In this document: positions 24,644-38,675 of the stretch, piece by piece
Position numbering within the stretch: position 1 is the stretch's first letter
Layout of the letters: every line of letters begins with the position of its first letter
Assembly (NCBI GenBank): GCA_051294375.1
Contig: CM119268.1
Location: 18,430,005-18,494,004 of the forward strand
Reading direction: 5' to 3'
DNA length: 64,000 nt
Source of the DNA: Paraspadella gotoi
Lineage: Eukaryota > Chaetognatha
The notes under the pieces: model-generated
Database searches by the model: none
Seen by the model: the letters and a program-made list of their open reading frames with translations, nothing else
What the model was told of the DNA's origin: nothing
Position numbers and translations under genes: made by a program

Positions 24644-27600
24644 AACAGTCGACGACGACGACGCCACAAACAGCATCGCTTCAATGGCGTCCGAAACTTG
24701 TTTCTGCTTCGATTGACTTTTACCATTTTCGCCCGGAAGGCGGTGGCTGGAAGGTGGTTAAACAGGTGGTATGGTTGTGACTTAGGTGCGTGGAAGTTGC
24801 CATGGAGATGGCAAAGAGGTGGCGTTAGCGTAGAATTGGAAATGGCGATTCAATGCCAAAAGGTGGCACGAGGGCCAGAGGTGACTTGAGGTGGCATAAA
24901 AGTGTCCGGAGGTGGCATGGCGGTAAACACTCACAGGTTGAATGTTGAGGTGGCCGAAGCGTCAAAGGCTTCGTGTCGTCCGTCGTCGTTCGTCCGCGTC
25001 CGTCGTCTCCGCGCCGGCTTATCTGTAATAAAAATCTGGACGAATTCTTATTAGAGGTTATCGGAATAAAAAGAGAAAAAGAAAGTCGATCTTCGATCAC
25101 TGGATGTCTTTCCAGTTTCTTGTTTCGGTGAAAAGTCGAACTCGACTCGATTTTTTCACATCAAAGGGAAGAATTTGTGACGCGCGGTCATCGGACCGCG
25201 CAGATTTTTGTGGATTTTTTTTTTTTAAAAAGGGAATTCCGAAGCGAGTGTGTTTGGGAGGGAGTTGGGTTTAACTTTGGGAGTGAAAGGTTCCGTTTAA
25301 GAGACGTGCAAACAAGAATTGTCCACCCATTTTATTCTTGGAGAGAAGGGTTCGTTCAAAGCTGTGAAAGATGGCGCTCACCCTGACGCCGATTAAAGCG
25401 TCAAAGCGCCAATTGCCCAATAAAGGCCAACACATCCACACATCACCCCACATCTCACCGCCGCCAACCCAACCAGCCAGTATCTCGAGCTAATCTTAAC
25501 CGCCACAGCTTGCGCCGTCGCCGTCTTGGCCGGCAAGGTGCCTATGTCTTATTTTGCCGCGTCGCACGCGCCGCCGCCGCCGCCGCCGGCCACAAGCCGC
25601 CGCCTGCACGCGCGCGGCCGGCGTGCCGCCGCCTCTTTGTTTCCGAGGAAGACCGTTGATATTCGGGGTTCGTCCTTTTTCTTCGAGGACAAACCCTCGC
25701 GCCAGAAGCCAAATTGGACCGGGGTTTGGAAAAGGAAGAGCAGGGGGGGAAGGATAAGGAAAGGGGAGGCAAACTAGTAAACCAGAAGTTAATGGGAAAT
25801 CAGGGTAAAGTCAGGGAAAATGAAAAAAATATATTAGGAAAGGAAATAAAAAAAGGAATGTATAGGAAGATATGAAATAGGGATTCGGGATGTGGAAAAC
25901 GAATAAGTGACATAACCTAAAGAAGAAAAAAAAAGAAAGAAAGAAGAGAATCAATGAAGGCAGGAAAATTGGAGATAAAAATAAGGTGGAAGAGTTCACG
26001 GAATATATGAAGGAAAGATATAAAAGGAATGAAGAAAAATTAAACCCTCGGGATAAAAAGTTAAAAAAGAAAAAGAAGAAATATAAAGAAAATGTTTAAA
26101 CTCCTCGGACGGTAAAATGTCTAGAAAAAGAGAAAAATAAAGGAGAAGGAGACAAAAGAAAGAAAAAGGGGAAAAGAGAGGAAAATAAAAGAAGAAGGAA
26201 GAAAATGAGGGCAAAGGAAAAAGATCTAAAAAGATGAATTCCTATCGACCACGAAACGGAATTGCGATTCTCGGATTCGGAAATTCGTGGGAAAATTCGG
26301 AAAATCGAGTGACGGGGAAAGAGGCGCAGGTTGGTGAGGGTCTAGAAGGCTGGAAGAAGCTGGGATTAAAATTCACCAGGCGGGATACGCGGGATACGCC
26401 AGAGATAGCCGGGGGATTAGGATGAAGTAGAGCTTGAGTGGGGGATTCCGATCGTAGTTGAAAGAAAAAAGAGAAAGAAATGTATCGTCTCGTCAATCGG
26501 GATTTGGATTGGCAAACTCATCTTGGCCGTCTTTGACGGCGCATTGGGAAATGGTATTTTCTTTTTCCCTCGTTTAATATTTAAAATTTACGGGGTTTTA
26601 GCCCGCCATTAATGAATTTAGTTTAATTTAATTTTCTTTTGGATGTGAATAAACTTAGAAGTGCTGGCTGTGAGAGCGCATTAAAACTAAAAGTATACCA
26701 AAGCAGTCGGTGTGTTGCCAGAGAGTGGCAATTATGACCAGTGCCGAGGAAGGACCTTGGAAGGGTGAGTCTGGGAAATTTTTTTCCGTCGGAGTTCGTA
26801 ACAAACTGGCCAGACAATAAATTTGTTCTCTCGAAACTAATGTGACTTTTTTGCGGAACGAAATTTTTCTTCACCAGAAAAGATTTGCGCAGATGGTATT
26901 TATTCGCCAAATGGCAGTTATTCACAACTTTTTATCGAAAAATGGTCTGTCAGCGCGGGGATGCAAGGTTTGGCCTTTTCTCAACGTTCGGCATCTCCGC
27001 TAACCTAAAAACTTGGCATTTTAAGCTTTCTTTTTGACAAAGAGTCCTTTGTTCGGATCCTATTTTTTCTTTTCTTTTCTCTCCACTCTTTATACTTTTT
27101 TTCTTCTTATTTTATTATTTTTTTTTTTAATCTTATTTCTACCATATTTCTGCATCCTCAAACAGATTTAAGATCTACATCCAGCTGCCTTCATAGGCGG
27201 CCAGAAAGACCGCTTGAGCGCAGCGGTCCGATTGAATATAAAAACTTTTAATAATGGACGCAAAAGAATGCTTAAAAAGCTCATAGTAATAAGTTTGTAC
27301 AATTTTTTTTTTATGAATAAATTCTCACATAAATGTCTGAGGACAAAAAAATGTATCGCGAAGATGTCCGTCCCAAGTTCATTTGTCTTTTTTATTTCTA
27401 TATAAATTTTCCCTCATCGTCCTTTTTTGCTCTGTCTCTCTATCTCTAACTCTCTTCCTAACCTTTCCCCAGTCTCCTCCATCTCTTCTTCTTCCCTCTC
27501 CTTCCCTCTTCCTACACCTTCGCACTCCCTATTGTAACGCCTCCGTTCGCTTTTGGACTCAACGATACAGGCGAAATCAGGAGCAACTTCTTCCGCAGTT

Positions 27601-28145
27601 TCGGTACGGGCGGTTTGATTAATCAAACCATGACGTTCTCGCTCTCTTCAAAACGGGGGGAGCTGGAGAGAGAGAGATGGATGAGAGAGAGAGAGAGACG
27701 AGAGAGAGGAGAGAGGAGAGAGAGAGAAGATGAGAGGAGAAAGAGTGGAGAGAGAGAGAAGATTTTTACTTTTATGATTACAAACATACTAATTTGAAAC
27801 GTTAATAAGAATTAATTAATTAGTAAGACAAAATAAAAAAAAAAATTGGTACAAAAGGCCCAAAAAAGATAAAAATAACCGCTTGAAGATGCCACAAGAT
27901 TTAAGAAAGGTTGCCTTCTACTAAAAAGGTTTTAGACCCTGGAGACACTTGAACCCAGAAAGCGGCACGAGGAAGTACTGGAGACGCGGTGACGAGGATT
28001 TATGGCGTCTGGAAAGTTTAGACAGGAGAAGAGAGAGAGAGAGATGAGAGAGAGCGAGAGAGAGAGGAGAGAGAGAGAGAGACGGGAAAGGAGATGATAA
28101 GAGGCAAAGAGGCAAAGTATGAAATATTGAACAGTTAATAAAGTG

Positions 28146-28262
28146 TTATGAATTAGTGACAGAACCGTTCAATATGAGCAGCTCCCGGGCATCGGATTCA
28201 GACTGTAAACACCGTGTTTTAACAGGCGGGTTGAGCGCCCCCGTCTCTTGTGCTAACACCAA
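28146..28262 (-). mobile_element. tRNA-derived SINE candidate, left-arm copy
   Basis: This copy is related to 38038-38160 (the mirrored copy of the same locus) and to an independent copy at 44631-44752. It shares TTAGTGACAGAACCGTTCAA and an ACACCGTGTT block. Read on the minus strand it has an A-box-like and a B-box-like element. Small indels separate it from the right-arm copy. Confidence 0.5.
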
Positions 28263-29030
28263 GTATCCGTACGTTGTGGGACGATGACTCTGGCAGCAGG
28301 GATAGTTTGTCGATTTTTAGTCACCATATATGAGTTAAGAAACTATATGGTCAAGAAGAATTGGAATCAAGAGGGAAATGGGCAGGAAGTAGAAAGAGGG
28401 GAAAAATGTTTAATTGTCCTTGGAGAATACCGAACTAGGAAATGAAACGTGGGAAGAAATTGGAGGGGAAATCATTATATGAACTGAAAAAAAATTCCCG
28501 TAGAGTAAAAGACAGAACATGCAATACATAATCAAATAAGCAATGTCAGTTTCAAAAACCTAACATGCGCCGTTGAACAGCAATCGAAAAACGGAACTGA
28601 AAAAGTCTGAAGGCACGTTTTTTTCCAGTTTTTAGACGCTGAGATATGGCGGGTCTGGGAAGGGGTGAGGGGAGTAAACTTAGCGAAAGGGGGCTCCCTT
28701 CTTATAAAAATATGGCTGAAAAATCTGGGGGCAGGATTTTTGACGAGCCGTTGATTATGACCTGGAAGGCCGACGAGGGATTGTCCGCCGAATTCTTTCG
28801 CTCCGCCTGATTTGAGGAAGGGAGCGGGATAAAGGGCGAAGGATAGAAGAGGTAAGGTTTGGGGGAAAGGTTGGGGGTTTGAGGTAGGGCAAGTAGCGAG
28901 AAGAAAAAATATGACGAATTACGGGGCAATCAGCGAAAGGAGGATATTTAAAAAAAAATAGAGAAGTGGAGCGGCGAACGCGAAAGAAGAATGAATGGTT
29001 TAAAAATCGCAAGAAGAGCTTGAAAAACAA

Positions 29031-29099
<69 letters not shown>

Positions 29100-29699
29100 C
29101 TCTCTTTCTCTTCTCTCTCTATTGTGTGCAGCCGTCAATTGATTTATCCGTTATAAGGTTGATGAAAACTAACCAACCCCCTTGTTTTTTTTCCTTCTCT
29201 CCGTCTTTTCGCCAGCGGCAGCGATGACCGGTATTATGGTTTTGTTTTTGGTTGTGGTGATTAATTCTGCCTGTCGAAAATGATTTTTCCATTGCGCGAT
29301 CTGTATCGACGGTTGTACAGCGACCGGCGCACGGCTCGGCAACCCAATGCGCCGCGTCGGCAGTCGCGCAAGTCACTGGCGTCCGCGGTCCCAAACCAAA
29401 ATCCGCTGGGGTCGGGTTATTATTTTTAAATGGCTGAGCGGTCCGCAAGCGCTCGGGTCTGGCAAAAGAGCCTTGTAAGGCGAGCCGGCAAAAGGATTGC
29501 GGTGGAATAAGGACGCATTATTTCAAGCGACATGAAATCACGCTTTCGGTTTAAGGCGGTATCGATCAAGCGAGTCAGCGGAGCCGCGACGGGTCTGTAA
29601 AAATCGGGCGCTGGGTTTGGCAAAGTTGTTAGTCTGTGGAAATGGAGCATCGCATGTTGGGCGACGACGGTGAAGGGAAAACAGAAGGTTTGCGTCTTC

Positions 29700-30178
29700 T
29701 CGAAGTCGGCTTCCTTGTTTGGTTTTGCATTCAATCTTGTCGTCTTGTGAGGTTGTCGGCTTCCCCTATCGGCTTCCCTGTTCGGCTTCTCTGTCGGCGT
29801 TCTTTGTTCGGCTTTCTTTGTCAGCTTTTCATTATCCATATGTTTGTCGGCTTCAGGTGTCGGCTTTTTCTGTCGGCTTTATTTATCGGTATGTCTGTCG
29901 GCTTTTCTCTGTCGGGCTTTATTTTATTCGGTTATGTCTTGCGGGCTTTCCTCTGTCGGCCTTTTTGATGGCTTTTCGCATTGGATTCCTTTTCGGCTTT
30001 ATTTTATCCGTATGTCTGTCAGCTCTTCTCCGTCGGCTTTCGTTTGGTTGGCTCTCCTGTTGAATTCCTTGTCGACTTCAAATTTAATCCCTAAGTCTGT
30101 CGGCTTTTCTTTGTCGTGCTTCTTTTGCTGCTTTCCGTCGGATTCCTTGTCGGCTTCTGCGTTATTCCTTCGAGCGAA
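29700..30178 (-). repeat. Short-period minisatellite, left-arm copy
   Basis: This is the mirror image of 36238-36650. It is made of GTCGGCTT-type units of about 12 bp with a longer unit that includes a TATTTATCGGTATGTCTGTC-like stretch. It gives cysteine/serine-rich or Glu-Ala-Asp-Arg frames depending on strand, with no sign of a real gene. Confidence 0.7.
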
Positions 30179-30363
30179 ATAAACGAGAATCGATTTTTTC
30201 TCTTTTCGCTTCGAATTCGTATTTCGCGGCGCGAGGGATTGCTTGGATGGGAGATTCCGATGGCGCGTTTTAGGTTGCTGGTTGATCTGGGTGAAAGAGG
30301 CTGGCTTGGTCAAAGAAATAGCGTTTCTGCGTTTGTTAAAGCTTGGTTTTAAATTAAAGAGGA

Positions 30364-30406
<43 letters not shown>

Positions 30407-32509
30407 GAGAGAAGAGAGAGGAGAGAGAGAGAAATGCGGAGGAATATGTTTGGCACTAGATTCCCTAACGATTTACGTTACGGGATCGCGAATATAAAAA
30501 ATGTTCCTAACGTCGTCGGTTCGTCGTGCGTCGTCATCGTCGTGTCTCGTCGTAGTCTACTTTTCCATGATTCCATCAGTCGTAATCGGGGTTGGTCATT
30601 CATCGTGATTTGTCAAAAACTCAAAGGAGTTTTTTTTTGTTAATATTTACCAATTCATATCCTAAAATACCATGCAAAAGGGAAAATGACAATGGAATAG
30701 ATATAAGGGAGATTAAAGGAGTGTATTAAAATTTTTTGTAAAGAGGATTTTTGACACCTTGAGTGGCTTTTTTAACTTATTTGCCTTTTTTCTAAATAAG
30801 TGAGGGTTATTGTAAATAGTGGTACAACCAAACGCTTCAAAAGTTGGCTTCACATATTGAGAAATATTGAACAAAAAATTTGCATGGGTAAGTTTTGCCA
30901 CGTTAACTTTCATTCGTGTCATAAAAAGACAAAAAGAAATGAAAGCAGGAAATTAGAAAAAGGGAAAAATGAATTATAAAGGAAAAGAAGTGAATTGACA
31001 ATCGACATCGAGAAATGCGACTTCGCCTGGAATTTGAAAGAAGATTTGGCGTTGTCGCGACTCTGAGCTCAGATTCCGCGACTTTTCTTGTCTCTTTGGT
31101 TCCACGTGTATGTTTCGTCGTCGTCGTCGTCGTTCGTTCGTCGTTCGTCGCTTTTCGAATTCTTAGTAAGTTCTTCGTCACGTAATTAAGCCTCGTGATG
31201 TTTTTGAACTTTTCGTCGTCGTCGCGTCGTCGTCGTCGTCGTCGTCGTCGAATCTATGTCAGCGTGATTTTGAATTCGTGAATGTTTTGAACATCTCGTC
31301 TTTCTCATCGCTTCTCTCTTTTTTTTTTTTTTTTTCATTAAAAACAATAATTGTCTTCGACCAGCGTGAAACTTGAAAGGGTTGTGATGTTTTCGTCGTT
31401 TTCACCTTCAGATTAATGTCCACAGCCTATTGAAATACTTTACTGCTGGCAGCTATATTAATCAACACTACATTTATAAACTTGGGGGGAATAAATTTAT
31501 AGATACGTATTCACAGTAGACAACATAGCTTCGATATTTTGTATATCAAAATGTTCTTCGGACAGATAAGGCACAATAGGACGAGAGACTTTACGGGACC
31601 TCTTTTTGTAGGCGGCACGAACTCGTGTTTCGTCCGCCACCCACCTCTCTCTCTCTCTCTCTCTCTATCTTCTCTCTCTTCTCTCTATTCTCTCTCTCTC
31701 TTCTCTCTCTCTCGTCTCTCTCTCTCTCTCTCTCTCGCTCTCTCTCCTTGTAAAACTCGATTAAATCTACCAGTTCCTCCCCACTTTTCCCCAACCCCTA
31801 TCGCCCCTACCATTATGCCCTTCTAAAAACAACAAGAATCTTTTCCTTACAAAGAAATTAATCGATTTCCGGTTCTTAGGCCGATTTTCTGTTTTTCCTT
31901 CCCGCCTCACACGCTTTTCATCCCTTACCCGGTACTTACCCCCCCTCTTTTTTGTGCTTTCAATAGCCCTTCCAGGTCTCACTCTCCTCACTTATGCTTT
32001 CCCATTTTCCTTCTTTCCCCTTCTCCTCTTTCCTCCTTTTCCTCCCCTACTCCTCTTCCTCCTTCCGTTCCTCTCTCAATACATTTCCCCTCATCTTCCC
32101 AACCCCCAACTTTATTCTATCTTGTTCCTCCTTTCCTTACCTCCTCTCCTTCTCTTCGCTTTCTCCCTTCTACCCTCTTCCTCCCCCCGTTTCCCTCCCC
32201 CAATTTTCCCCAATCGGTTTCCATCAGTTTGTTTGTTGGTTTTGCCGACGGAAATCCTGGGGTCCGTTCGGTCCATTCCATGGATTCAGACGCTTTTGTT
32301 GAAAGAGAGGGTGAGGTTTCGGTGAGGTTGGTGTGGGGTGAGGTTGGAGAGGGCGATGAGGCTGACGAAGGGGAAAAAAAACCGATTGGCTTAATTTGAA
32401 AGAACATGGCATTCTGTTCTTGTTGTGACAGACATAGAAAACAACCAATGTAACAGTGTGTGCGAAGCGCATTGATCTTTCCTTCTTCATCTCCTGCTCA
32501 TAATCTTAG

Positions 32510-32592
<83 letters not shown>

Positions 32593-33166
32593 TCTTTCTC
32601 TCTTCTTTTGCCTCCCGAAAGTACTACAACAAGAGTGAATAATGAATAAATAATTAATGAAATCTGAATAAGTGAACGCAGTCGTTCACTCCGGATGTCC
32701 ACTCATTCATAAAGGAGTGACAGTCCTGTGCTTATTTCAATCTCGAGAGAGAAAGAGAGAAATGAATCCATGATTCGGGAGATTATTGTCGTCGAAATAC
32801 TCTTTCGTCGTCGTCGTCGTCGTCGGTCGTTTTGTCAGATTGTAGGATTACGCGAGATTGAACACGGAATAATGAAGGGAGAAGAGACATAACTCATGAA
32901 GGAAGGAATTCGATGCCAACTGATTCAGTAGAGGGGGGGGCGAGGGGAGAGATAGGGAAAGGAAGGAAGGAAAGGGGGGGAGAAAGTTAGGGGGAGAGAA
33001 TACAAGGGGGAGAAGAGAGGAGGCCTGAAATGAAAAAGGAAAAACAAAGGAAAAGGAGAAGAAAGAAAGAAGGGTAGAGAGAAGCAGCAAAGGGGTGGAA
33101 AGTATGAAGAAAAGTATAGTTGTAGGTATTTTTGAAATATAAAATTAACATTAACATAAAAGAGAA

Positions 33167-33257
<91 letters not shown>

Positions 33258-33392
33258 AAACAAAAGACTATCCGCTCAACGATCGTCTCTTTACGATCGG
33301 AAAATTTGTTCAGACATTGAATTCCAAATTCTCGGCGCCATTTCGTCGATTGTCGGCGTCCATCACATCAATGAGTCTGAAATGATTTCAAC

Positions 33393-33428
<36 letters not shown>

Positions 33429-33724
33429 AGAGAGAAGAGAGAGAGAGGAGTTATGTCTCTTCTCCCTTCATTATTCCGTGTTCAATCTCGCGTAATCCTA
33501 CAATCTGACAAAACGACGACGACGACGACGACGACGAAGAGTATTTCGACGACAATAATCTTCCCGAATCATGGATTCATTTCTCTCTCTTTCTCTCTCG
33601 AGATTGAAATAAGCACAGGACTGTCACTCCTTTATGAATGAGTGACATCCGGAGTGAACGACTGCGTTCACTTATTCAGATTTCATTAATTATTTATTCA
33701 TTATTCACTCTTGTTGTACCTAGT

Positions 33725-34008
33725 NNNNNNNNNNNNNNNNNNNNNNNNNNNNNNNNNNNNNNNNNNNNNNNNNNNNNNNNNNNNNNNNNNNNNNNNNNNN
33801 NNNNNNNNNNNNNNNNNNNNNNNNNNNNNNNNNNNNNNNNNNNNNNNNNNNNNNNNNNNNNNNNNNNNNNNNNNNNNNNNNNNNNNNNNNNNNNNNNNNN
33901 NNNNNNNNNNNNNNNNNNNNNNNNNNNNNNNNNNNNNNNNNNNNNNNNNNNNNNNNNNNNNNNNNNNNNNNNNNNNNNNNNNNNNNNNNNNNNNNNNNNN
34001 NNNNNNNN
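33725..34008. other. 284-N gap in the right arm
   Basis: The gap falls between sequences matching about 32473 and 32630 in the left arm. There the corresponding sequence is continuous and contains a long CT tract. The left arm therefore spans this gap, and its true size is nearer 150-170 bp than 284. Confidence 0.95.
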
Positions 34009-34759
34009 AAAAGATCAATGCCTTCGCACACACTGTTACATTGGTTGTTTTCTATGTCTGTCACACAAGAAACAGAATGCCATGTTCTTTCAAATTTAAG
34101 CCAATCGGTTTTTTTTCCCCTTCGTCAGCATCATCGCCCTCTCCAACCTCACCCCCACCCAACCTCACCGAACCTCACCCTCTCTTTCAACAAAAGCGTC
34201 TGAATCCATGGAATGGACGACGGACCCCAGGATTTCCTGTCGGGCAAAACCAACAAACAAACTGATGGAACCGATTGGGGGAAAATTGGGGGAGGGAACG
34301 GGGGGGAGGAAGAGGGAGAAAGGGAGGAAAGGAAGAGAAGGAGAGGAGGTAAGGAAAGGAGGAACAAGATAGAATAAAGTTGGGGGCGCTGCCCGGAATG
34401 TATGTAGGGGAAAATGCTATTGAGAGGGAACGGAAGGAGGAAGAGCGGAGTAGGGGGAGGAAAGGAGGAAAGGAGGAGAAGGGGGAAAGAGGAAAATGGG
34501 GGAAAGCATAAGTGAAGGAAGTGAGACTGGAAGGCTAATTGAAAACACCAAAAGAGGGGAGGGGTAAGTTACGGGTAAGGTAATGCAAGTGTGGGCGGGA
34601 AGGAAAACAGAATCGGCCTAAGAACCGGAAATCGATTAATTCTTTGTAAGGAAAAGATTCTGTGTTTTAGAAGGATAATGGTAGGCGATAGGGGTTGGGA
34701 AAAGGGGAGGAACTGGTAGATTAATCGAGTTATTAGCGAAGAGAGAGAGGAGAGAGAGA

Positions 34760-34793
<34 letters not shown>

Positions 34794-36003
34794 AGGGAGA
34801 GAGGAGAGAGATGACGAGAGGATGGAGAGGAGAGAGAGAGAGAGATAGAGAGAGAGGTGGGTGGCGGACGAAAACACGAGTTCGTGCCCGCCTACAATGG
34901 TGATCCAACACAGCGGTGCCCCCTTAAGCCAGGTGGAAAAAATAGAAGGTCCGTAAGTCTGTCCCTAATTTGTGCCTTATCTGTCCGAAGAACATTTTGA
35001 TATAACAAAATATGAAGCAATGTTGTCTACTGTGAGATACGTAAGTATAAATCCCAAGTTTATAAATGTAGTGTCGATTATACTGGCCAGTCAGTAAAGT
35101 ATTTTCAATAAGGCTGTGACTATTAAGCGAAGGTGAAAACGACGAAAACATCACGAACCCTTTCAGTTTCACGTGTCGAAGACAATGAGAAAGACGATGA
35201 GAAAGACGAGATGTCGAAAACATCACGAATTCAATCACGTGACATAGATTCGACGACGACGACGACGACGACGACAACGTCAAAAACATCACGAGGTTTA
35301 TTACGTGACGAAGACTACTAAGAATTCGGAAAGGACGACGACGACGACGACGACGACGACGAGGACGACGAAAACATCACGTGACAAAGAGACAAGAATG
35401 AGTCGCGGATCTGAGCCTCGAGTCGCGACAACGCCAAATCTTCTCTTCAATTCCAGGCGAAGTCCATTTCTCGATGTCGATGTCATTCACTTCTTTCTTT
35501 AATTCATTTTTCCTTTTTCTATTTCCTGCTTTCATTTTCTTTTTGTCTTTATGACACGATGAAAGTTAACGTGGCAAAACTTACCCATGCAAATTTTTGT
35601 CATATTTCTCAATATGTGAGCCAAACTTGAAGCGTTTGGTTGTACCCTTTTACAATAACCCTCACTTATCTAGAAAAAAGGCAAATAAGTAAAAAAGCAC
35701 TCAAGGTGTCAAAAATCTCTTACCAAATTTTATACTCCTTTAATCTCCTTATATCTATCCACTTGTCATTTTCCTTTTCATGTATTTTCAGGATATGAAA
35801 TTGGTAAATATAAACAAAAAAAAATCCTTTGAGTTTTGACAAATCACGATGATGACAACCCCGATTACGACTATGAATATGGAAAAGTAGACGACGACGA
35901 GAACGACGATGACGACGACGACGACGACGATGAGAACATTTTTTATATTCGCGAGTCCGTACGTAAATCTTAGGGGAAATCTAGTGCCAAACATATTCTC
36001 TCA

Positions 36004-36054
<51 letters not shown>

Positions 36055-36237
36055 TTTAAACAAGCTTTAACAAACGCGAAACGCTATTTCTTTGACCAAG
36101 CAGCCTCTTTCACCCAGATCAAGCAGCAACTAAAACGCGCCATCGGAATCTCCCATCAAGCAATCCTCGCGCGCGAAATACGAATTCGAAGCGAAAAGAG
36201 AAAAAAATCGATTCTCGTTTATTTCGCTCGAAGGAAT

Positions 36238-36650
36238 AAACGCAGAAGCCGACAAGGAATCCGACGGGAAAGCCAGCAAAGAAGCCGACAAAGAAAGCCG
36301 ACAGACATAGGGATAAATGAAGTCGACAAGGAATTCAACAGGAGAGCCAACAAAGAAGCCGACGGAGAAAGCTGACAGACATACGGATAAATAAAGCCGA
36401 AAAGGAATCCAATGCGAAAGCCATCAAAAAAGCCGACAGAGAAAGCCGACAGACATACCGATAAATAAAGCCGACAGAGAAAGCCGACAGACATACCGAT
36501 AAATAAAGCCGACAGAAAAAGCCGACAACGAAGCCGACAAACATATGGATAATGAAGCTGACAAGAAAGCCAACAAAGAAGCCGACAGAGAAGCCGACAG
36601 GGAAGCCGATAGGGAAGCCGACAACCTCACAGACGACAAGATTGAATGCA
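36238..36650 (+). repeat. AAGCCGACAGAG-type minisatellite
   Basis: A 12-bp unit close to AAGCCGACAGAG is interspersed with a longer unit containing GACATACCGATAAATAAAGC. As 12 is a multiple of 3 it gives open frames such as KEADREADREADREAD. A second short tandem repeat lies just beyond, at about 36870-36995 (unit near GCCACTTTTGCCGACCCGGC). No start, splice site or family supports a protein. Confidence 0.7.
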
Positions 36651-37176
36651 AAAGCCAACAAGGAAGCCGACTTCGAAAGACGCAAGCCTCTGTTTTCCTT
36701 CACCGTCGTCGCCCAACATGCGATGCTCATTTCCACAGCACTAACAACTTTGCCAACCCAGCGCCGATTTTTACAGACCCGTCGCGGCTTCCGCTGACCG
36801 CTGATCCGATACCGCCTTACCGAACAGGCGTTGCTTTTCCAACCCGTCGCCTCTTGAACTAAACCGGCGTCCCTTTTGCCGACCCAGAGTCGCTTTTGCC
36901 GACTCGGCCTCGCTTTTGCAGACCCCGCGCCAATTTTACCGACCCAGCGCCACTTTTGCCGACCCGGCGCCACTTTTGCCGACCCGGCGCCGGTCCGCTT
37001 CGTACAACCGTCGATATCGACGCGCAATGAATCATTTCGACGCAGAATCAACAAACAAACAAAATCGCTGCCGCTGGCGAAAAGACGGAGAGAAGGAAAA
37101 AAGAAGGGGGTGTTAGGTTTTGTATCACCTTATAGGGATAAATCAATTGAGGCTGCACACAATAGAGAGGAGAGAG

Positions 37177-37253
<77 letters not shown>

Positions 37254-38037
37254 TTTTCAGCTCTCTTGCGATTTTTAAACCTTTCATTCTTCTTTCGTCG
37301 TTCGCCGCTCCACTTCTCTATTTTTTTTAATATTTCCTCCTTTCGCTGATTTCCCTCTAATTCCGTCATATTTTTTTCTTCTCGCTACTTGCCCTACCTC
37401 ACCCCCACCTTTCCCCCAAACCTTACCTCTTCTTATCCTTCGCCCCTTTTATCCCCGCTCCCTTCCTCAAATCCAGGCGGAGCGAAAGAATTCGGCGACA
37501 ATCCCTCGCTCGCCTTCCGGTCATAATTCACGCTCGTCAAAAAATCCTGCCCCCAGATTTTTCAGCCATATTTTATAAGAAGGAGCCCCTTTCGTAAGTT
37601 TAAACTCCCCTCACCCCTCCCCAGACCCCATATCTCAGGTCTAAACTGGAAAAAACGTGCCTCAGACTTTTTCAGTCCGTTTTTTCGATTGCTGTCAACG
37701 GCGGCATGTTAGGTTTTGATAACTGACATTGCTTATTTTGATTATGTCATTGCATGTTCTGTTCTTTTACTCTCACGGGAATTTTTTCAGTTCATATAAT
37801 GATTTCCCTCCAATTTTCTTCCCACGTTCATTTTCCTAGTTCGTATTCTCCAAAGGACAATTAAACATTTTTCCCCCTCTTTTCCTTCCTGCCGTTTCCT
37901 CTTGATCCATGTCTTTCTTGACCTATAGTTCTTAACTTCATATTATGGTGACTAAAATCGACAAACCGTTCATCTGCGACCATTGATGCAAGAGACAAGT
38001 CATTCGCCTCCCAACCCAAACGTACGGAGTTCTACTT

Positions 38038-38160
38038 CGGTGGTCGTCTAGCAGCTAAGAAGGACGGGGCGCTCAACCCGCCTGTAACACGGTGTTACAG
38101 TCTGATCCGATGCTCCGGGACTGCTCATATTGAACGGTTCTGTCACTAATTCATAACAAT
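38038..38160 (+). mobile_element. tRNA-derived SINE candidate, right-arm copy
   Basis: The plus strand shows GGTGGTCGTCTAGCAGCTAA, which resembles a tRNA A box. About 48 bp later comes GATCCGATGC, close to the B-box consensus GRTTCGANNC. The spacing fits a pol III promoter. The element ends near TTGAACGGTTCTGTCACTAA. The copy at 44631-44752 has the same order on the opposite strand. Confidence 0.55.
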
Positions 38161-38212
38161 TATTAATGTTCAATATTTCATATCTTTGCCTCTTTGCCTC
38201 TTATCTCTCCTT

Positions 38213-38289
<77 letters not shown>

Positions 38290-38557
38290 AACTTTCCAGA
38301 CCGCATTAAATCCTCGTCACCGCGTCTCCCAGTTACTTTCCTCGTGCCGCTTTCTGGGTTCAAGTGTCTCAGGGTCTAAAACCTTTTTAGGAGAAGGCAA
38401 CTTTCTAAATCTTGTGGCATCTCAGCGGTTATTTTATCTTTTTTGGGCTTTTTGTACCAATTTTTTTTTTTATTTTGTCTACTAATTAATTAATTTCTTA
38501 TTAACGTTTCAAATTAGTATGTTTGTATCATAAAAGTAAAAATCTCTCTCTCTCTCA

Positions 38558-38675
<118 letters not shown>

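Noticed and set aside
24479-24889. A polyglutamine-type frame, with polyasparagine and polythreonine in other frames.
   Set aside because: All three frames of a CAA repeat are open. The other copies at 23530 and 41624 do not preserve one frame.
26623-26925. A 100-codon minus frame with a similar frame in the mirrored arm (39388-39681).
   Set aside because: The two copies of the same locus agree for only about a dozen residues before shifting frame, so no reliable protein can be stated.
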